Part shown: positions 9,795-19,214 of the stretch, in pieces
Position numbering within the stretch: position 1 is the stretch's first letter
Layout: every line of letters starts with the position of its first letter
Assembly (NCBI GenBank): GCA_045118335.1
Contig: JBGUXY010000041.1
Coordinates: forward strand, 1-64,000
Reading direction: 5' to 3'
Origin: W1P20-047 sp045118335
GTDB taxonomy: Bacteria; Actinomycetota; Coriobacteriia; Coriobacteriales; Eggerthellaceae
DNA length: 64,000 nt
The notes under the pieces: generated by a model
Seen by the model: the letters and a program-made list of their open reading frames with translations, nothing else
What the model was told of the DNA's origin: nothing
Databases searched by the model: none
Program-made: the position numbers and the translations under genes

Positions 9795-9808
9795 AAAGGG
9801 CCTCACCC
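9779..9808 (+). other. Hairpin spanning the dacF stop codon
   Basis: GGGTGGGG (9779-9786) can pair with CCTCACCC (9801-9808), giving 8 bp with one G-T and a 14-nt loop. No T-run follows, so it may be an RNA-stability or attenuating structure before the FHA gene. Confidence 0.3.
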
Positions 9809-9862
9809 ATACGAGAACGCCACGGGCCCATCTCGCCATGCGGGCCCTCGAGATAGGAGATC

Positions 9863-10306
9863 ATGATGAACGAAACTTGTCCGGTCTGCAATTCACCGCT
9901 CAAGCCCGGCGATGCCCAATGTGCGGCCTGCGGATTCAAGCTTTCAGGCTCCACGCAACGCATCCAACCTATCGTGTTCCAAGAGGGGCGTGACGTGAAG
10001 CCGATCGAGCGGCCTGCGCAGAAAGCCTCGTTCACAGTCGTCAGGGGAGAGCAGATCAACACGCGCTATATTCTCGAGCAGCGTTCCATGTCCATAGGAC
10101 GCGCACCGAGCAACGACATCTTCTTGAACGACATGACCGTTTCGGGCCATCATGCCGAGACGTTTTTGCGCAATGGAGCGTTCTACATCAAGGACACGGG
10201 AAGCTTCAACGGCGTGTGGATCAATAACAAAAACGTAAACGAGGCAAAGCTCAACGATGGCGACATCGTCCAGATCGGTACGTTTTGCCTACTGTTCCAG
10301 CAATAG
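9863..10306 (+). CDS. Zinc-ribbon plus FHA-domain protein
   Basis: 147 aa. The N-terminus has two Cys-x-x-Cys pairs (CPVC at about 6-9 and CAAC at about 20-23), which look like a zinc ribbon. Residues about 65-145 are a forkhead-associated domain with the conserved GR (SIGRAPSNDI), SGHH and NGVWINN motifs that bind phosphothreonine. It is likely a cytosolic adaptor read by a Ser/Thr kinase pathway, but no kinase gene is in the window. ATG 9863 or 9866 is preceded by TAGGAG. It follows the carboxypeptidase gene on the same strand by 68 bp, so a link with cell-wall control is an inference from position. Confidence 0.88.
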   Translation: MMNETCPVCNSPLKPGDAQCAACGFKLSGSTQRIQPIVFQEGRDVKPIERPAQKASFTVVRGEQINTRYILEQRSMSIGRAPSNDIFLNDMTVSGHHAETFLRNGAFYIKDTGSFNGVWINNKNVNEAKLNDGDIVQIGTFCLLFQQ

Positions 10307-10392
10307 GGCAGCATGCAGCCAAGACATATAAAACCGGCATGCCCTTATAACTTGCAATAGGACCATGGGGCATGTGAAGAGAAGGATGGATC

Positions 10393-12132
10393 ATGGAATT
10401 TCTTTCAGGCAACGAAGCAATTGCCCAGGGTGCATGGGAGGCGGGGGCACGTATCGGCGTGGCATATCCCGGCACACCCTCTACCGAGACCATGGAAGCC
10501 TTTGCCAAGAAGGAAGGCGTCTACGCCGAATGGTGCCCAAACGAAAAGGTTGCCGTCGAGGTGGGAATGGGTGCCAGCGCCGCAGGAGCCCGCGTACTCG
10601 CGACGATGAAGCACGTCGGCGTCAACGTGGCGGCCGACCCTCTGTTCACTGCCGCATATACTGGTGTTAACGGAGGTTTGGTGGTGCTGGCGGCAGATGA
10701 CCCGGGCATGCACTCCAGCCAAAACGAGCAGGACAGCCGTTTCTACGCCCAAGCCGCCCACATACCCATGTTCGAGCCAAGCGATTCCACGGAAGCCTTG
10801 CGGTTCACAAAAGCCGCATTCGAGCTTTCCGAACGTTTCGACATACCGTTTTTCATCCGCTCGACCGTTCGCGTCTCGCATGCGAAGACGCCGGTCGAAG
10901 TGGGCGAGCGCCAAGAAGTCGAGCTTCGACCCTACAAAAAGGACCCGACGAAGTGGGTCATGATGCCTGCATATGCGAAGCCTCGCCGCATTTCGCTTGA
11001 CGAGCGCTTGAACGAGGTTCGCGAATGGGTAGAGAAGTGCGAATACAACGTCGAGACCATCGCTAGCGCCTCGATTGGCATCATCTGCACCGGTGCCGCA
11101 TACCAATACGTGGTTGACGCCATGCCCGAGGCGAGCATCCTGAAGCTCGGCGTCGCATGGCCTGTTCCCGCGAAGAAGATCTCCGACTTCGCCAACAAGG
11201 TAGAGTGTCTCTACGTCGTCGAAGAGGCGTCTGATTACCTGTCCACTCAGGTCAAGGCGCTTGGAGTCGAGGTAACCGATACGCCCAACGCCCTGCCTGC
11301 CTTTGGCGAGCTTTCCCCCGAGCAGATTGCCCGTGCTTTCGGCAAAGACATTCCCCCCTACGAACTTCCTCAACAAGACCTTCCAGCGCGTCCCCCCGCC
11401 TTGTGTGCCGGTTGCCCCCACCGCATGGTATTCAAGGCGCTCACGCGGGCCCGTTGCATCATCACGGGCGACATTGGCTGCTACACGCTCGGCGCGTTGC
11501 CGCCGCTTAACGCCATGGACTCGACGCTGGACATGGGCGCATCCATCTCGATGGCACACGGTTTCGAACTTGCGCTTCAGGGGACGAAGCACCGTCCGGT
11601 GGTCGGCGTCATAGGCGATTCCACCTTCGGCCACTCCGGAATCACGAGCCTTCTTAACACGGCTTACAACCGCGGGGTTGGAACGGTGTGTATCCTTGAC
11701 AACCGCACGACGGCGATGACGGGACATCAGGGAAACTGCTTCAACGGCATCACGCTTCAGGGCCGTCCGTCGCGCGAGATGAACATCGAAGGCATCGTGC
11801 GGGCGCTTGGCATCGAAGATGTTCAGGTTGTGAATCCCAACGACTTCCTGGCAACCCGTTCGGCAATAAAGAAGGCCATCGAACACGAAGACAACTTAAG
11901 CGTGATCATCTTCCGCAGCCCCTGCGTGCTGCTTCGTGACAGCTTTGTCCGTCATGAGCCTTATTTCATCAACGATCTGTGCCGCGCCTGTGGTCAGTGC
12001 GTCACCATAGGTTGCCCCGCACTCTCGCGCGACCCGGAATCGGGCATTGCAGCCATCGATGCCGATCAATGCGTGGGATGCGGACAATGCAAGCAGTACT
12101 GTCATTACTCGGCCATCGTGCAGGAGGTGTAA
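10393..12132 (+). CDS. iorA: Indolepyruvate:ferredoxin oxidoreductase, alpha subunit
   Basis: Oxidatively decarboxylates aryl-pyruvates from aromatic amino acid transamination to aryl-acetyl-CoA, reducing ferredoxin; a strictly anaerobic activity. 579 aa: N-terminal pyruvate-binding domain (EFLSGNEAIAQGAWEAG), C-terminal thiamine-diphosphate domain (GDIGCYTLGALPP, with GDSTFGHSG), then two Cys clusters for iron-sulfur centres (CRACGQC and CVGCGQCKQYC) in the last 60 residues. ATG 10393 has GAAGGAT upstream. iorB follows after 3 nt. Confidence 0.96.
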   Translation: MEFLSGNEAIAQGAWEAGARIGVAYPGTPSTETMEAFAKKEGVYAEWCPNEKVAVEVGMGASAAGARVLATMKHVGVNVAADPLFTAAYTGVNGGLVVLAADDPGMHSSQNEQDSRFYAQAAHIPMFEPSDSTEALRFTKAAFELSERFDIPFFIRSTVRVSHAKTPVEVGERQEVELRPYKKDPTKWVMMPAYAKPRRISLDERLNEVREWVEKCEYNVETIASASIGIICTGAAYQYVVDAMPEASILKLGVAWPVPAKKISDFANKVECLYVVEEASDYLSTQVKALGVEVTDTPNALPAFGELSPEQIARAFGKDIPPYELPQQDLPARPPALCAGCPHRMVFKALTRARCIITGDIGCYTLGALPPLNAMDSTLDMGASISMAHGFELALQGTKHRPVVGVIGDSTFGHSGITSLLNTAYNRGVGTVCILDNRTTAMTGHQGNCFNGITLQGRPSREMNIEGIVRALGIEDVQVVNPNDFLATRSAIKKAIEHEDNLSVIIFRSPCVLLRDSFVRHEPYFINDLCRACGQCVTIGCPALSRDPESGIAAIDADQCVGCGQCKQYCHYSAIVQEV

Positions 12133-12135
12133 ACG

Positions 12136-12738
12136 ATGAAGGAAAATGCCAGCGTATACAGCGACGGCGCCATGACCATCCTGCTATGCGGCGTGGGAGG
12201 GCAGGGAACCATCCTCGCAGCCGACCTGCTCGCGAAAACGGCAATGGCCAACGGGATGCAGGTGAAGCTGTCCGAGATTCACGGCATGGCCCAGCGGGGT
12301 GGCGCCGTGACCACGGTCGTGCGCGTGGGCGAGCAGGTGAATTCCATGGTCTGCTGCCAGGGGAGCGCCGATTATCTGCTCTCGTTCGAGACCACCGAGG
12401 CGCTGCGAAACATCCAGTACTTGAAAGAAGGCGGCACGCTTTTGGTGAACGACGAGTCCATCAAACCGCTCCCCGTGCTCACCGGCAAGGCTTCGATGGC
12501 CAAAGACATCAACGCCCGCCTCGACGCCTATGGCGCCACGCTCGTCCCCGCCACTAAGCTGGCCCGGGAAGCTGGTACGGTCAAATGCGCGAATGTCGTC
12601 TTGCTGGGCGCCTTGGCTGCCGGCCTTCCTTTCCCAGCAGAAAGCTGGATCGAACAGATCAAGGCCAAGGTTCCGCCGAAGACCATCGATATCAACATCG
12701 AGGCCTTCATGTCCGGCATGCGCTGCGTAAAGGGTTAA
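12136..12738 (+). CDS. iorB: Indolepyruvate:ferredoxin oxidoreductase, beta subunit
   Basis: Gamma-domain-type subunit of the 2-oxoacid:ferredoxin oxidoreductase family and partner of IorA. 200 aa with the typical glycine-rich start (GVGGQGTILAADLLA) and the SEIHGMAQRGG motif that contacts coenzyme A and the alpha subunit. It starts 3 nt after iorA and 3 nt before the next gene, so iorA-iorB-gluQ form one transcription unit. Confidence 0.96.
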   Translation: MKENASVYSDGAMTILLCGVGGQGTILAADLLAKTAMANGMQVKLSEIHGMAQRGGAVTTVVRVGEQVNSMVCCQGSADYLLSFETTEALRNIQYLKEGGTLLVNDESIKPLPVLTGKASMAKDINARLDAYGATLVPATKLAREAGTVKCANVVLLGALAAGLPFPAESWIEQIKAKVPPKTIDINIEAFMSGMRCVKG

Positions 12739-12741
12739 CCC

Positions 12742-13695
12742 GTGCCCAAACCTTCGGGTGAACAGTGGGCGGGTCCAATCGTTGGAAGGTTCGCGCCATC
12801 CCCAACTGGACGTATGCACGCTGGCAACGTGTACTCTGCACTCGTAGCCTGGCTTGTGTCTCGTCGTAGCGGTGGAAGTGTGGTGCTTCGCATCGAGGAT
12901 CTAGACTCCCAGCGCAGCCGTCGCTCGTTCGCCGATGCAGTGATGCGCGACTTCGAGCAGCTCGGCTTGTGGTGGGACGGAGAACCCCTCTATCAAAGCA
13001 CGCGCACGGATGCATATCGCGCTGCCTTCGCGAAGCTCGAATCGCTCGAACTGCTGTATCCTTGCTACTGCACCAGGGCAGACCTCCACGCCGCATCGGC
13101 TCCCCATGCAGGCGAACGACCTGTTTATGCGGGTACTTGCCGTTACGCTGCAAAAGAAGAACTCGACGAGAAAAGAGCGCGGGCCGCCTCCGCTAACCGT
13201 AAACCATCTTGGCGCGTCAAGGTGCCCGATGAAACAGTGCACGTCGCAGACCTGTTCCAGGGTAGCTACCACCAAAACCTCGTCTTGGAATGCGGCGACT
13301 TCGTTATAAGACGCTCTGATGGCTCGTTTGCATATCAGCTTGCCGTGGTCATCGACGATGCCTATCAAGGTGTGACAAGCGTTGTTAGGGGATCGGACCT
13401 TCTCTCGAGCACGCCCCAGCAGCTTTTCCTGCAAGATGTCTTCGGACTCGAACATCCCCAATATGGCCATGTCCCCCTGCTCATGGGAGCAGATGGTCAC
13501 CGACTCTCGAAGCGGCATGCAGATGCAAACCTCGAACGCCTTCTCGAATCGCACGGCACGATCGAAGGGGTACTCGGGCATATAGCATTCGTGGCCGGGA
13601 TCATCCCAGAAGACGAACCGGCATCAGCTGAAGAGCTGCTCGCAAACGCAGACCTCTCTTCCCTCTGCGGAAGGGATCAAATCCTGTGGCAATAG
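12742..13695 (+). CDS. gluQ: Glutamyl-Q tRNA(Asp) synthetase-like protein
   Basis: A truncated relative of glutamyl-tRNA synthetase that lacks the anticodon-binding domain (317 aa against about 480) and is expected to attach glutamate to queuosine in tRNA-Asp. Seen: RFAPSPTGRMHAGN, where the HIGH motif is degenerate (MHAGN, as in GluQ proteins), a zinc site built from CYC and YAGTC, and RLSKRH in place of KMSKS. GTG 12742 is the start, with AAAGGG before it. The companion queuosine genes are not in the window. Being in an operon with iorAB is unusual and may only be shared transcription. Confidence 0.85.
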   Translation: MPKPSGEQWAGPIVGRFAPSPTGRMHAGNVYSALVAWLVSRRSGGSVVLRIEDLDSQRSRRSFADAVMRDFEQLGLWWDGEPLYQSTRTDAYRAAFAKLESLELLYPCYCTRADLHAASAPHAGERPVYAGTCRYAAKEELDEKRARAASANRKPSWRVKVPDETVHVADLFQGSYHQNLVLECGDFVIRRSDGSFAYQLAVVIDDAYQGVTSVVRGSDLLSSTPQQLFLQDVFGLEHPQYGHVPLLMGADGHRLSKRHADANLERLLESHGTIEGVLGHIAFVAGIIPEDEPASAEELLANADLSSLCGRDQILWQ

Positions 13696-13698
13696 CCC

Positions 13699-14676
13699 TC
13701 AGATAATGGCGCTAGCGAAAACAGCAGCGCAAAAGAATGCTCCCATAGCGATGTTCAAACTGGTCACCTGGGCAAATGCAGCACTTCGAGATTCAGGTGT
13801 CAATGGGTTGGAAAGCAACGCCCGGCCAAGGGGATGCACGGCGAGCAGCATGAACGGCAAAACGACCCAGCCTCTGGCGAAAAACGCGAAGACGAGCAAG
13901 CAAGTTGCTGCAACCCACGCGTAGACGATGCCGTGATAAAGCCTTGCGGCGCGGTCGTGGCCAAGCAAGACGGGAAGCGTTTTTCGGCCAGCTTTCACGT
14001 CCTTTTCGATATCGCAGGTGTTGTTCGTTGCCATTATCAAGGCGATGCCTAGCATTTCGGGCAATGCCATAAGCAGCACTAACCATTCGAAGCGCAAGGT
14101 CAGCGCCTGGTAGCTAGCCAACGTGATCAAACCACCCATCGTGAACCCACTCACGACTTCGCCAATGGGAAGGTAGCTGATGGGAGTGCGCCCACCCGAA
14201 TAGAGGAAAATGATTGCCGCTCCCACAAGCGCAATGACCAACGGAATCAATCCAGCCTTGTAAATCACGTATGCACCTAGGCAAAACGCCAGGACTACCA
14301 AGGCTATGGCATAGGCGAGCACGGCCTTCGGGTTGACGTTGTTGTAGACGAGCACGGCATCGGCGGGATCAGCCTGGTTCTCCACGGTATCGGCGCCCTT
14401 CGCGTAGTCGAAGTAATCGTTGATGGTGTTCACGGCGCTTTGCATGAGCACGCTTATCGCCAGCAGGACGCAGACCATGACGCCGCTAACCCGAGATGGC
14501 TCGTTCTCCATGCCCAACAGGCTGAATGCGTTTTCTGATGCACCACCTGTCACCATAGAGAGCGCCACGGCAAGAAGCACCGGAAAGATCGATGCTGGCC
14601 AAGTATGGGGTGCTGCGAGCTGCACCATGAGTTTTGGTCCGAGCGGTTCGTATGTGGGTCTGCTTGGGGTTTCCAT
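13699..14676 (-). CDS. menA: 1,4-dihydroxy-2-naphthoate polyprenyltransferase (UbiA family)
   Basis: Membrane prenyltransferase that joins the polyprenyl tail to dihydroxynaphthoate in menaquinone synthesis. 325 aa with eight or nine hydrophobic helices. Both Asp-rich motifs of the UbiA family are present: NTINDYFDYAKGAD and NNTCDIEKDVKAGRK. The start is ATG 14676 (METPSRPTYEPLG), which has GAGG about 10 nt before it; the frame stays open further upstream but that stretch does not look like protein. It is convergent with gluQ (3-bp gap) and divergent from galE. Other men genes are outside the window. Confidence 0.9.
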   Translation of the reverse strand: METPSRPTYEPLGPKLMVQLAAPHTWPASIFPVLLAVALSMVTGGASENAFSLLGMENEPSRVSGVMVCVLLAISVLMQSAVNTINDYFDYAKGADTVENQADPADAVLVYNNVNPKAVLAYAIALVVLAFCLGAYVIYKAGLIPLVIALVGAAIIFLYSGGRTPISYLPIGEVVSGFTMGGLITLASYQALTLRFEWLVLLMALPEMLGIALIMATNNTCDIEKDVKAGRKTLPVLLGHDRAARLYHGIVYAWVAATCLLVFAFFARGWVVLPFMLLAVHPLGRALLSNPLTPESRSAAFAQVTSLNIAMGAFFCAAVFASAII

Positions 14677-14905
14677 GACCTTGTCCTCGATGTCGTATAT
14701 ACCTGCGATTCTACGCCATAGCCATGCCCATCGAGGCATCGTCGCAGTTGATTCCACGTTCAGAGCAGAGCCTGGCAGGTGCTTTCGCCATCTCGCTTGC
14801 CCTACAGGCGTGTTTTCTGCGCACGTGCCTGCTTTACAAGCCATCTTCTGGTGCATTTGCGTCATAATTGGACCAATATGTGCTTCTTATCTCGAGGAGG
14901 AAGTA

Positions 14906-15925
14906 TTGAAGACGATTCTTGTTTCGGGTGGTGCCGGATACATCGGCAGCCATACGTGTGTGGAGCTCATCGAGGCTGGATACGACGTCGCGGTGTTCGA
15001 CAACCTTTCGAACTCTCGCGAGGAGTCGATCAACCGCATCGAGCAGATCTGCGGGGTGCGTCCGCGTTTCTACAAGGCAGATATGCTCGACGCCTGCGCC
15101 CTCGATAAGATCTTCCAGAAAGAGGACGTGCACGCAGTCATCCACTTCGCCGGCTTGAAGGCAGTGGGGGAAAGCGTCGCCAAGCCTTTGGAGTACTACC
15201 ATAACAACATAACGGGGACGCTCGTTCTCCTTGACGTGATGCGTCGGCATGGTGTTAAGAACATCGTTTTCAGCTCGTCTGCCACGGTTTACGGTGACCC
15301 CGCTTTCGTCCCCATCACCGAGGAATGCCCCCTTGGCAATCCTACCAATCCCTATGGGCAGACCAAGAAGATGCTCGAGCAGATTCTCATCGACCTACAG
15401 CACAGCGACCCCGAATGGAACGTTTCGCTGCTTCGGTACTTCAACCCAATCGGAGCTCATGAATCCGGTTTGATGGGCGAAGACCCCAAGGGCATTCCGA
15501 ACAACCTCATGCCCTACATCGCGCAGGTGGCGAGCGGGAAGCTCGAGTGCCTGGGCGTGTTCGGCAACGATTACGACACGATCGACGGAACCGGCGTGCG
15601 CGACTACATACACGTAGTCGACTTGGCGCGCGGCCATGTGAAAACGCTCCAAGCCACCGACGGCGAAACCGGCGTGCATGTGTGGAACCTCGGCACGGGC
15701 AACGGATACAGCGTCTTGCAGGTAATCGATGCTTTCGAGCGCGTAAATGACCTGAAGATCCCATACCAGATCAAGCCGCGCCGGTCGGGAGACATAGCCG
15801 CATGCTATGCTAGCGCCGACAAAGCCCTGCGCGACCTGGGATGGAAAGCAGAATTCGACATGGATGCCATGTGTCGTGATGCCTGGAGGTGGCAGAGCAA
15901 GAACCCGAACGGATACGATGCCTAG
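14906..15925 (+). CDS. galE: UDP-glucose 4-epimerase
   Basis: Interconverts UDP-glucose and UDP-galactose. 339 aa short-chain dehydrogenase fold with the NAD motif SGGAGYIGSH at the N-terminus, the catalytic Ser region FSSSATVYG and the YGQTK catalytic Tyr/Lys pair. The start is TTG 14906: GAGGAGG lies at 14894-14900, 5 nt upstream, and homology to GalE begins exactly there (KTILVSGGAG). The frame continues open upstream to about 14420, but that part is antisense to menA and is rejected. pgm follows 27 bp later. Confidence 0.95.
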   Translation: MKTILVSGGAGYIGSHTCVELIEAGYDVAVFDNLSNSREESINRIEQICGVRPRFYKADMLDACALDKIFQKEDVHAVIHFAGLKAVGESVAKPLEYYHNNITGTLVLLDVMRRHGVKNIVFSSSATVYGDPAFVPITEECPLGNPTNPYGQTKKMLEQILIDLQHSDPEWNVSLLRYFNPIGAHESGLMGEDPKGIPNNLMPYIAQVASGKLECLGVFGNDYDTIDGTGVRDYIHVVDLARGHVKTLQATDGETGVHVWNLGTGNGYSVLQVIDAFERVNDLKIPYQIKPRRSGDIAACYASADKALRDLGWKAEFDMDAMCRDAWRWQSKNPNGYDA

Positions 15926-15952
15926 CATATAGGTTTACACAGAAAGAGGAAC

Positions 15953-17641
15953 ATGATGAACATCCAACAAGAAATGAAGCGCTGGCAGGAACTGGCAGTC
16001 GACAGCGAAGTTGCAGAACAGCTCCGCGTGTTAGCCGAAGAGGGAAGCAGCAGCGATGTGGCGGACGCCTTTTTCCAAGAGCTGGAATTTGGCACGGCTG
16101 GCCTGCGCGGCATCATCGGTGCCGGCACGAATCGGATGAACATCTACACCGTGGGCAAAGCAACGCAAGGTCTGGCCGATTACCTGAACCGCCATTACGA
16201 CGAACCGAGCGTGGCCATCGCGCGTGACAGCCGCAACTTCGGCGAGCTGTTCGTGCAGCGCGCTGCTTCGGTGCTTGCCGCCAACGGCATTCGCGTGCAC
16301 ATCTTCCCACGCGTCGAGCCCACACCGTTGCTGAGTTTCGCTGTCCGCGACCTGAAATGCAGCGCAGGCATCAACATGACCGCAAGCCATAATCCCGCTC
16401 CCTACAACGGCTACAAGGTCTATGGAGACGATGGGTGCCAGATAGCGAGCGAGGCTGCCGCCGAGATATCGAAAGCGGTTGCCAACGTTGACGCCTTCTC
16501 CGATGTTTTATCGACGCCTTTCGAAGATGCGATTGCTTACGGCATGATCGATTGGATCGGCGATGATACCATCGAACGCTTCATCGATGCCGTGCTCGCT
16601 GCTGGAGTCGAGTCTCCCGAGGCGCAAGATACACAGCTCAAACTCGTCTACACTCCTCTCAACGGAACGGGATTGGAATGCGTGAAGCTCGTCCTCGACA
16701 ACATCGGGGTAGATGACGTAACGGTCGTGCCCGAGCAGGCTCAGCCCGATGGAGATTTCCCCACATGCCCAAAGCCGAACCCAGAATTGCGCGAAGCGCT
16801 CGACCTTGGCATAGAACTTTGCAAGCAGGTACATCCCGATCTGCTTCTGGCAACAGACCCTGATGCCGATCGAGTTGGCGTCGCCGTCGAAAACGAAGGC
16901 GAATACGTTTTGCTGACCGGCAACGAGATAGGCATCCTTCTGCTCGACTACATCTGCCGCGTTCGCCGTGCCACGGCCACGATGCCGCAGAGTCCGCTTG
17001 CAGTTTCCACGATCGTGTCCACCGTGATGATCGATGCCATCGCCGATGACTACAAGGTGGCCATCGAGCGCACGCTCACCGGGTTCAAGTACATCGGCGG
17101 CATCATCACCGACCTCGAGCAGAAGATGACCGCTAACAGCTTCTTGTTCGGATTCGAGGAAAGCTCCGGATACCTTGCAGGCACTCACGTTCGCGACAAA
17201 GACGCCATCGTCGCATCGTTGCTCATATGCCAGATGGCGCGTTACTACAAGGCGAAGGGCAAAAACCTTGCCCAGGCGATGGACGCCTTGTACCAGCGTT
17301 ACGGTTACTATCGCAACCGCACTCTGAACATGGAATTCCCCGGTGCGGATGGCTCCATGAAGATGACTAAGCTCATGGCTGGGCTGCGTCAGAACGGCCC
17401 GACTGAAATAGCCGGCATGCCCGTCGAGGAAGTAATCGATTATCAGGGCGGATACAACGGGCTTCCCTCTGCAAATGTGGTTGAGTTCAGGCTTCCCGAC
17501 ACGAACAAGGTTATCTTCAGGCCCAGCGGCACCGAGCCGAAGGTGAAGGCTTACCTGTTCGCTAAGGGAGCCGATGCCGATGCGGCTGATGCCAAGCTCG
17601 ATGCGCTGCAGGAAGCGGCTTTAGCACTTCTCGAAGCGTAG
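15953..17641 (+). CDS. pgm: Alpha-D-phosphohexomutase (phosphoglucomutase/phosphomannomutase)
   Basis: Moves phosphate between C1 and C6 of hexose phosphates; next to galE it most likely supplies glucose-1-phosphate for UDP-glucose. 562 aa, the four-domain length of the PGM2/PMM subgroup. Seen: the phosphoserine loop TASHNPAPYNGYKVYG, the metal-binding loop DPDADRVG, the sugar-specificity loop GFEESSGYLAG and the phosphate-binding RPSGTEPK. ATG 15953 and ATG 15956 are adjacent; the ribosome site AGAGGA (15945-15950) fits 15956 better. Confidence 0.93.
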   Translation: MMNIQQEMKRWQELAVDSEVAEQLRVLAEEGSSSDVADAFFQELEFGTAGLRGIIGAGTNRMNIYTVGKATQGLADYLNRHYDEPSVAIARDSRNFGELFVQRAASVLAANGIRVHIFPRVEPTPLLSFAVRDLKCSAGINMTASHNPAPYNGYKVYGDDGCQIASEAAAEISKAVANVDAFSDVLSTPFEDAIAYGMIDWIGDDTIERFIDAVLAAGVESPEAQDTQLKLVYTPLNGTGLECVKLVLDNIGVDDVTVVPEQAQPDGDFPTCPKPNPELREALDLGIELCKQVHPDLLLATDPDADRVGVAVENEGEYVLLTGNEIGILLLDYICRVRRATATMPQSPLAVSTIVSTVMIDAIADDYKVAIERTLTGFKYIGGIITDLEQKMTANSFLFGFEESSGYLAGTHVRDKDAIVASLLICQMARYYKAKGKNLAQAMDALYQRYGYYRNRTLNMEFPGADGSMKMTKLMAGLRQNGPTEIAGMPVEEVIDYQGGYNGLPSANVVEFRLPDTNKVIFRPSGTEPKVKAYLFAKGADADAADAKLDALQEAALALLEA

Positions 17642-17651
17642 AAAACCTTTA

Positions 17652-17670
17652 TGTCCCTCGTTGAGGGACA
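17652..17670. other. Perfect hairpin between pgm and birA
   Basis: TGTCCCTC (17652-17659), loop GTT, GAGGGACA (17663-17670). There is no T-run on the plus side; on the minus side a short T-rich stretch follows. It sits just before the birA ribosome site, so it may be a weak terminator or a translational control hairpin. Confidence 0.5.
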
Positions 17671-17689
17671 CACAGGAGCGTGAACGTGC

Positions 17690-18685
17690 ATGACGCTTCG
17701 CGACAAGGTCAAACAAAAGCCCGCCAACGAAGGCTGCGATTACGCTATAGCCGATGACATGGCCGAGGAACTCGCCGTGTCCAGTGAGGCAGCTTGGAAA
17801 GCACTGCGCAGCCTTCAAGACGAGGGCCCCGACATAACAGAAATGAAGAACAGGGGATGCCAGCTTCCCGTAATACACGACATGCTTACCGAAAGCGGCA
17901 TCTCCGATGCTCTTCCGTTCGATGTTCGCAAACGCGTGCATCTTGTTGTGAAGGACGTCACTGGCAGCACGAACGATGATGCAAAGGCGCTCCTGCGTGA
18001 GGGAGCCCCCAACAACACCGTTGTCGTCGCTTCGCGCCAAACGATGGGGAAGGGCAGGAGAGGCCGTTCCTTTTTCTCGCCAAGCGATTCGGGCATATAC
18101 GTTTCGGTGATTCTTGCGCCCGATATCCCACTTGAGCGCTGTTGGATGATCACAGGCGCCGCCGCCGTGGCCACCTGTCGAGCCATTTCTGATACCTGCA
18201 AGTTGGATACCCAGATCAAATGGGTAAACGATGTATATATGAAAGATCGAAAGGTCTGCGGAATCCTAACCGAGGGCATAGCCGACCTCGGAACCGGCGA
18301 CTTATCACATGCAGTTGTCGGCATTGGGGTGAACGTTTACGAGCCACACGGAGGCTTCCCTCCCGAAATCAAAAGTCGCGCTGCTGCTTTAAGCGTCGAG
18401 ATCGTCCCGAATCTTAGGAATCGACTCGTGGCGTCAATCGTCACGCATCTTTTGGGTTTATGCGCGAGGTTCGACGAGAAAACTCTCATAGGGGAGTATC
18501 GCGCTTTGTCGATGATGCCAGGAAGGCATGTGGGCGTACTCAAGGACCTTTCCGCGCTCCGCTTCGCTACCGCCATCCAAATAAACGACGACATGAGCCT
18601 GCGCGTCCGCTATGAAGATGGTTCCTGCGAAGACCTGCAAACTGGCGAGGTGAGCATTGTTTTGGAACAGGAGAATGTCGAATGA
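17690..18685 (+). CDS. birA: Biotin operon repressor / biotin-[acetyl-CoA-carboxylase] ligase
   Basis: Makes biotinyl-AMP and biotinylates carrier lysines. 331 aa: an N-terminal winged-helix HTH (about residues 15-65), so it may also repress biotin genes, then the ligase core with GSTNDDAKAL, the biotinyl-AMP loop GKGRRGRSF and KWVNDVYM, and a C-terminal SH3-like domain. AGGAG lies 12 nt before ATG 17690. It overlaps the thioesterase gene by 4 nt (ATGA). Confidence 0.94.
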   Translation: MTLRDKVKQKPANEGCDYAIADDMAEELAVSSEAAWKALRSLQDEGPDITEMKNRGCQLPVIHDMLTESGISDALPFDVRKRVHLVVKDVTGSTNDDAKALLREGAPNNTVVVASRQTMGKGRRGRSFFSPSDSGIYVSVILAPDIPLERCWMITGAAAVATCRAISDTCKLDTQIKWVNDVYMKDRKVCGILTEGIADLGTGDLSHAVVGIGVNVYEPHGGFPPEIKSRAAALSVEIVPNLRNRLVASIVTHLLGLCARFDEKTLIGEYRALSMMPGRHVGVLKDLSALRFATAIQINDDMSLRVRYEDGSCEDLQTGEVSIVLEQENVE

Positions 18686-19128
18686 GCGAACAGTACGAAC
18701 AAATGTGCGAAATCGAGGTACGCTACGCCGAAACCGACAAGATGGGAGTCGTGTATCACGCGAATTACCTTGTCTGGCTCGAAATCGCCCGCACGAAGTT
18801 CCTTGAGGAGCTCGGGTTTCCCTATGTCGATTTCGAGAAGCTCGGTTTCATTTCTCCCGTAATATCATGCAACCTTTACTACGGACTCAGCTGCACGTAT
18901 GGTGATGTGGTGCAGGTGTACACGCGAGTTACCAAGCTCACGCCCGTGCGCACCGAATACAGCTATCGCCTTTTCGTGAAAGGTGACGATGTGGAAAAGG
19001 GGAAGCCCCGCTTCACGGCCACGACCACCCATTGCCTCGTAGATGCCAAGACATTCAAGCCGGTAAACCAGAAGAAGCTCTTCCCAAGCCTGTATTCCGC
19101 TTACGAGAGCATTCTCTCAAATGAATAG
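18682..19128 (+). CDS. 4-hydroxybenzoyl-CoA-type hotdog thioesterase (YbgC family)
   Basis: Acyl-CoA thioesterase of the hotdog fold, 148 aa. The active-site stretch RYAETDKMGVVYHANYLVW has the conserved Asp, Gly, His and Tyr of the YbgC/4HBT family. Its start overlaps the birA stop in an ATGA, so the two are translationally coupled. Substrate is unknown: YbgC-type enzymes act on short- or medium-chain acyl-CoA or acyl-ACP. A menaquinone-pathway thioesterase (DHNA-CoA hydrolase) is another possibility, because menA is 4 kb away, but no signature decides this. Confidence 0.88.
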   Translation: MSEQYEQMCEIEVRYAETDKMGVVYHANYLVWLEIARTKFLEELGFPYVDFEKLGFISPVISCNLYYGLSCTYGDVVQVYTRVTKLTPVRTEYSYRLFVKGDDVEKGKPRFTATTTHCLVDAKTFKPVNQKKLFPSLYSAYESILSNE

Positions 19129-19214
19129 AGCATGGTCGAGTCATTGGAGATGGCAGATAAAGGCCGTTTCAATTCTTCATTATCCCACCTGGATCGACCT
19201 CTCGGTAACGGTTT

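Noticed and set aside
14420..14905. Possible 162-residue N-terminal extension of galE
   Set aside because: The stretch is antisense to menA and GalE homology begins at TTG 14906 with a strong ribosome site.
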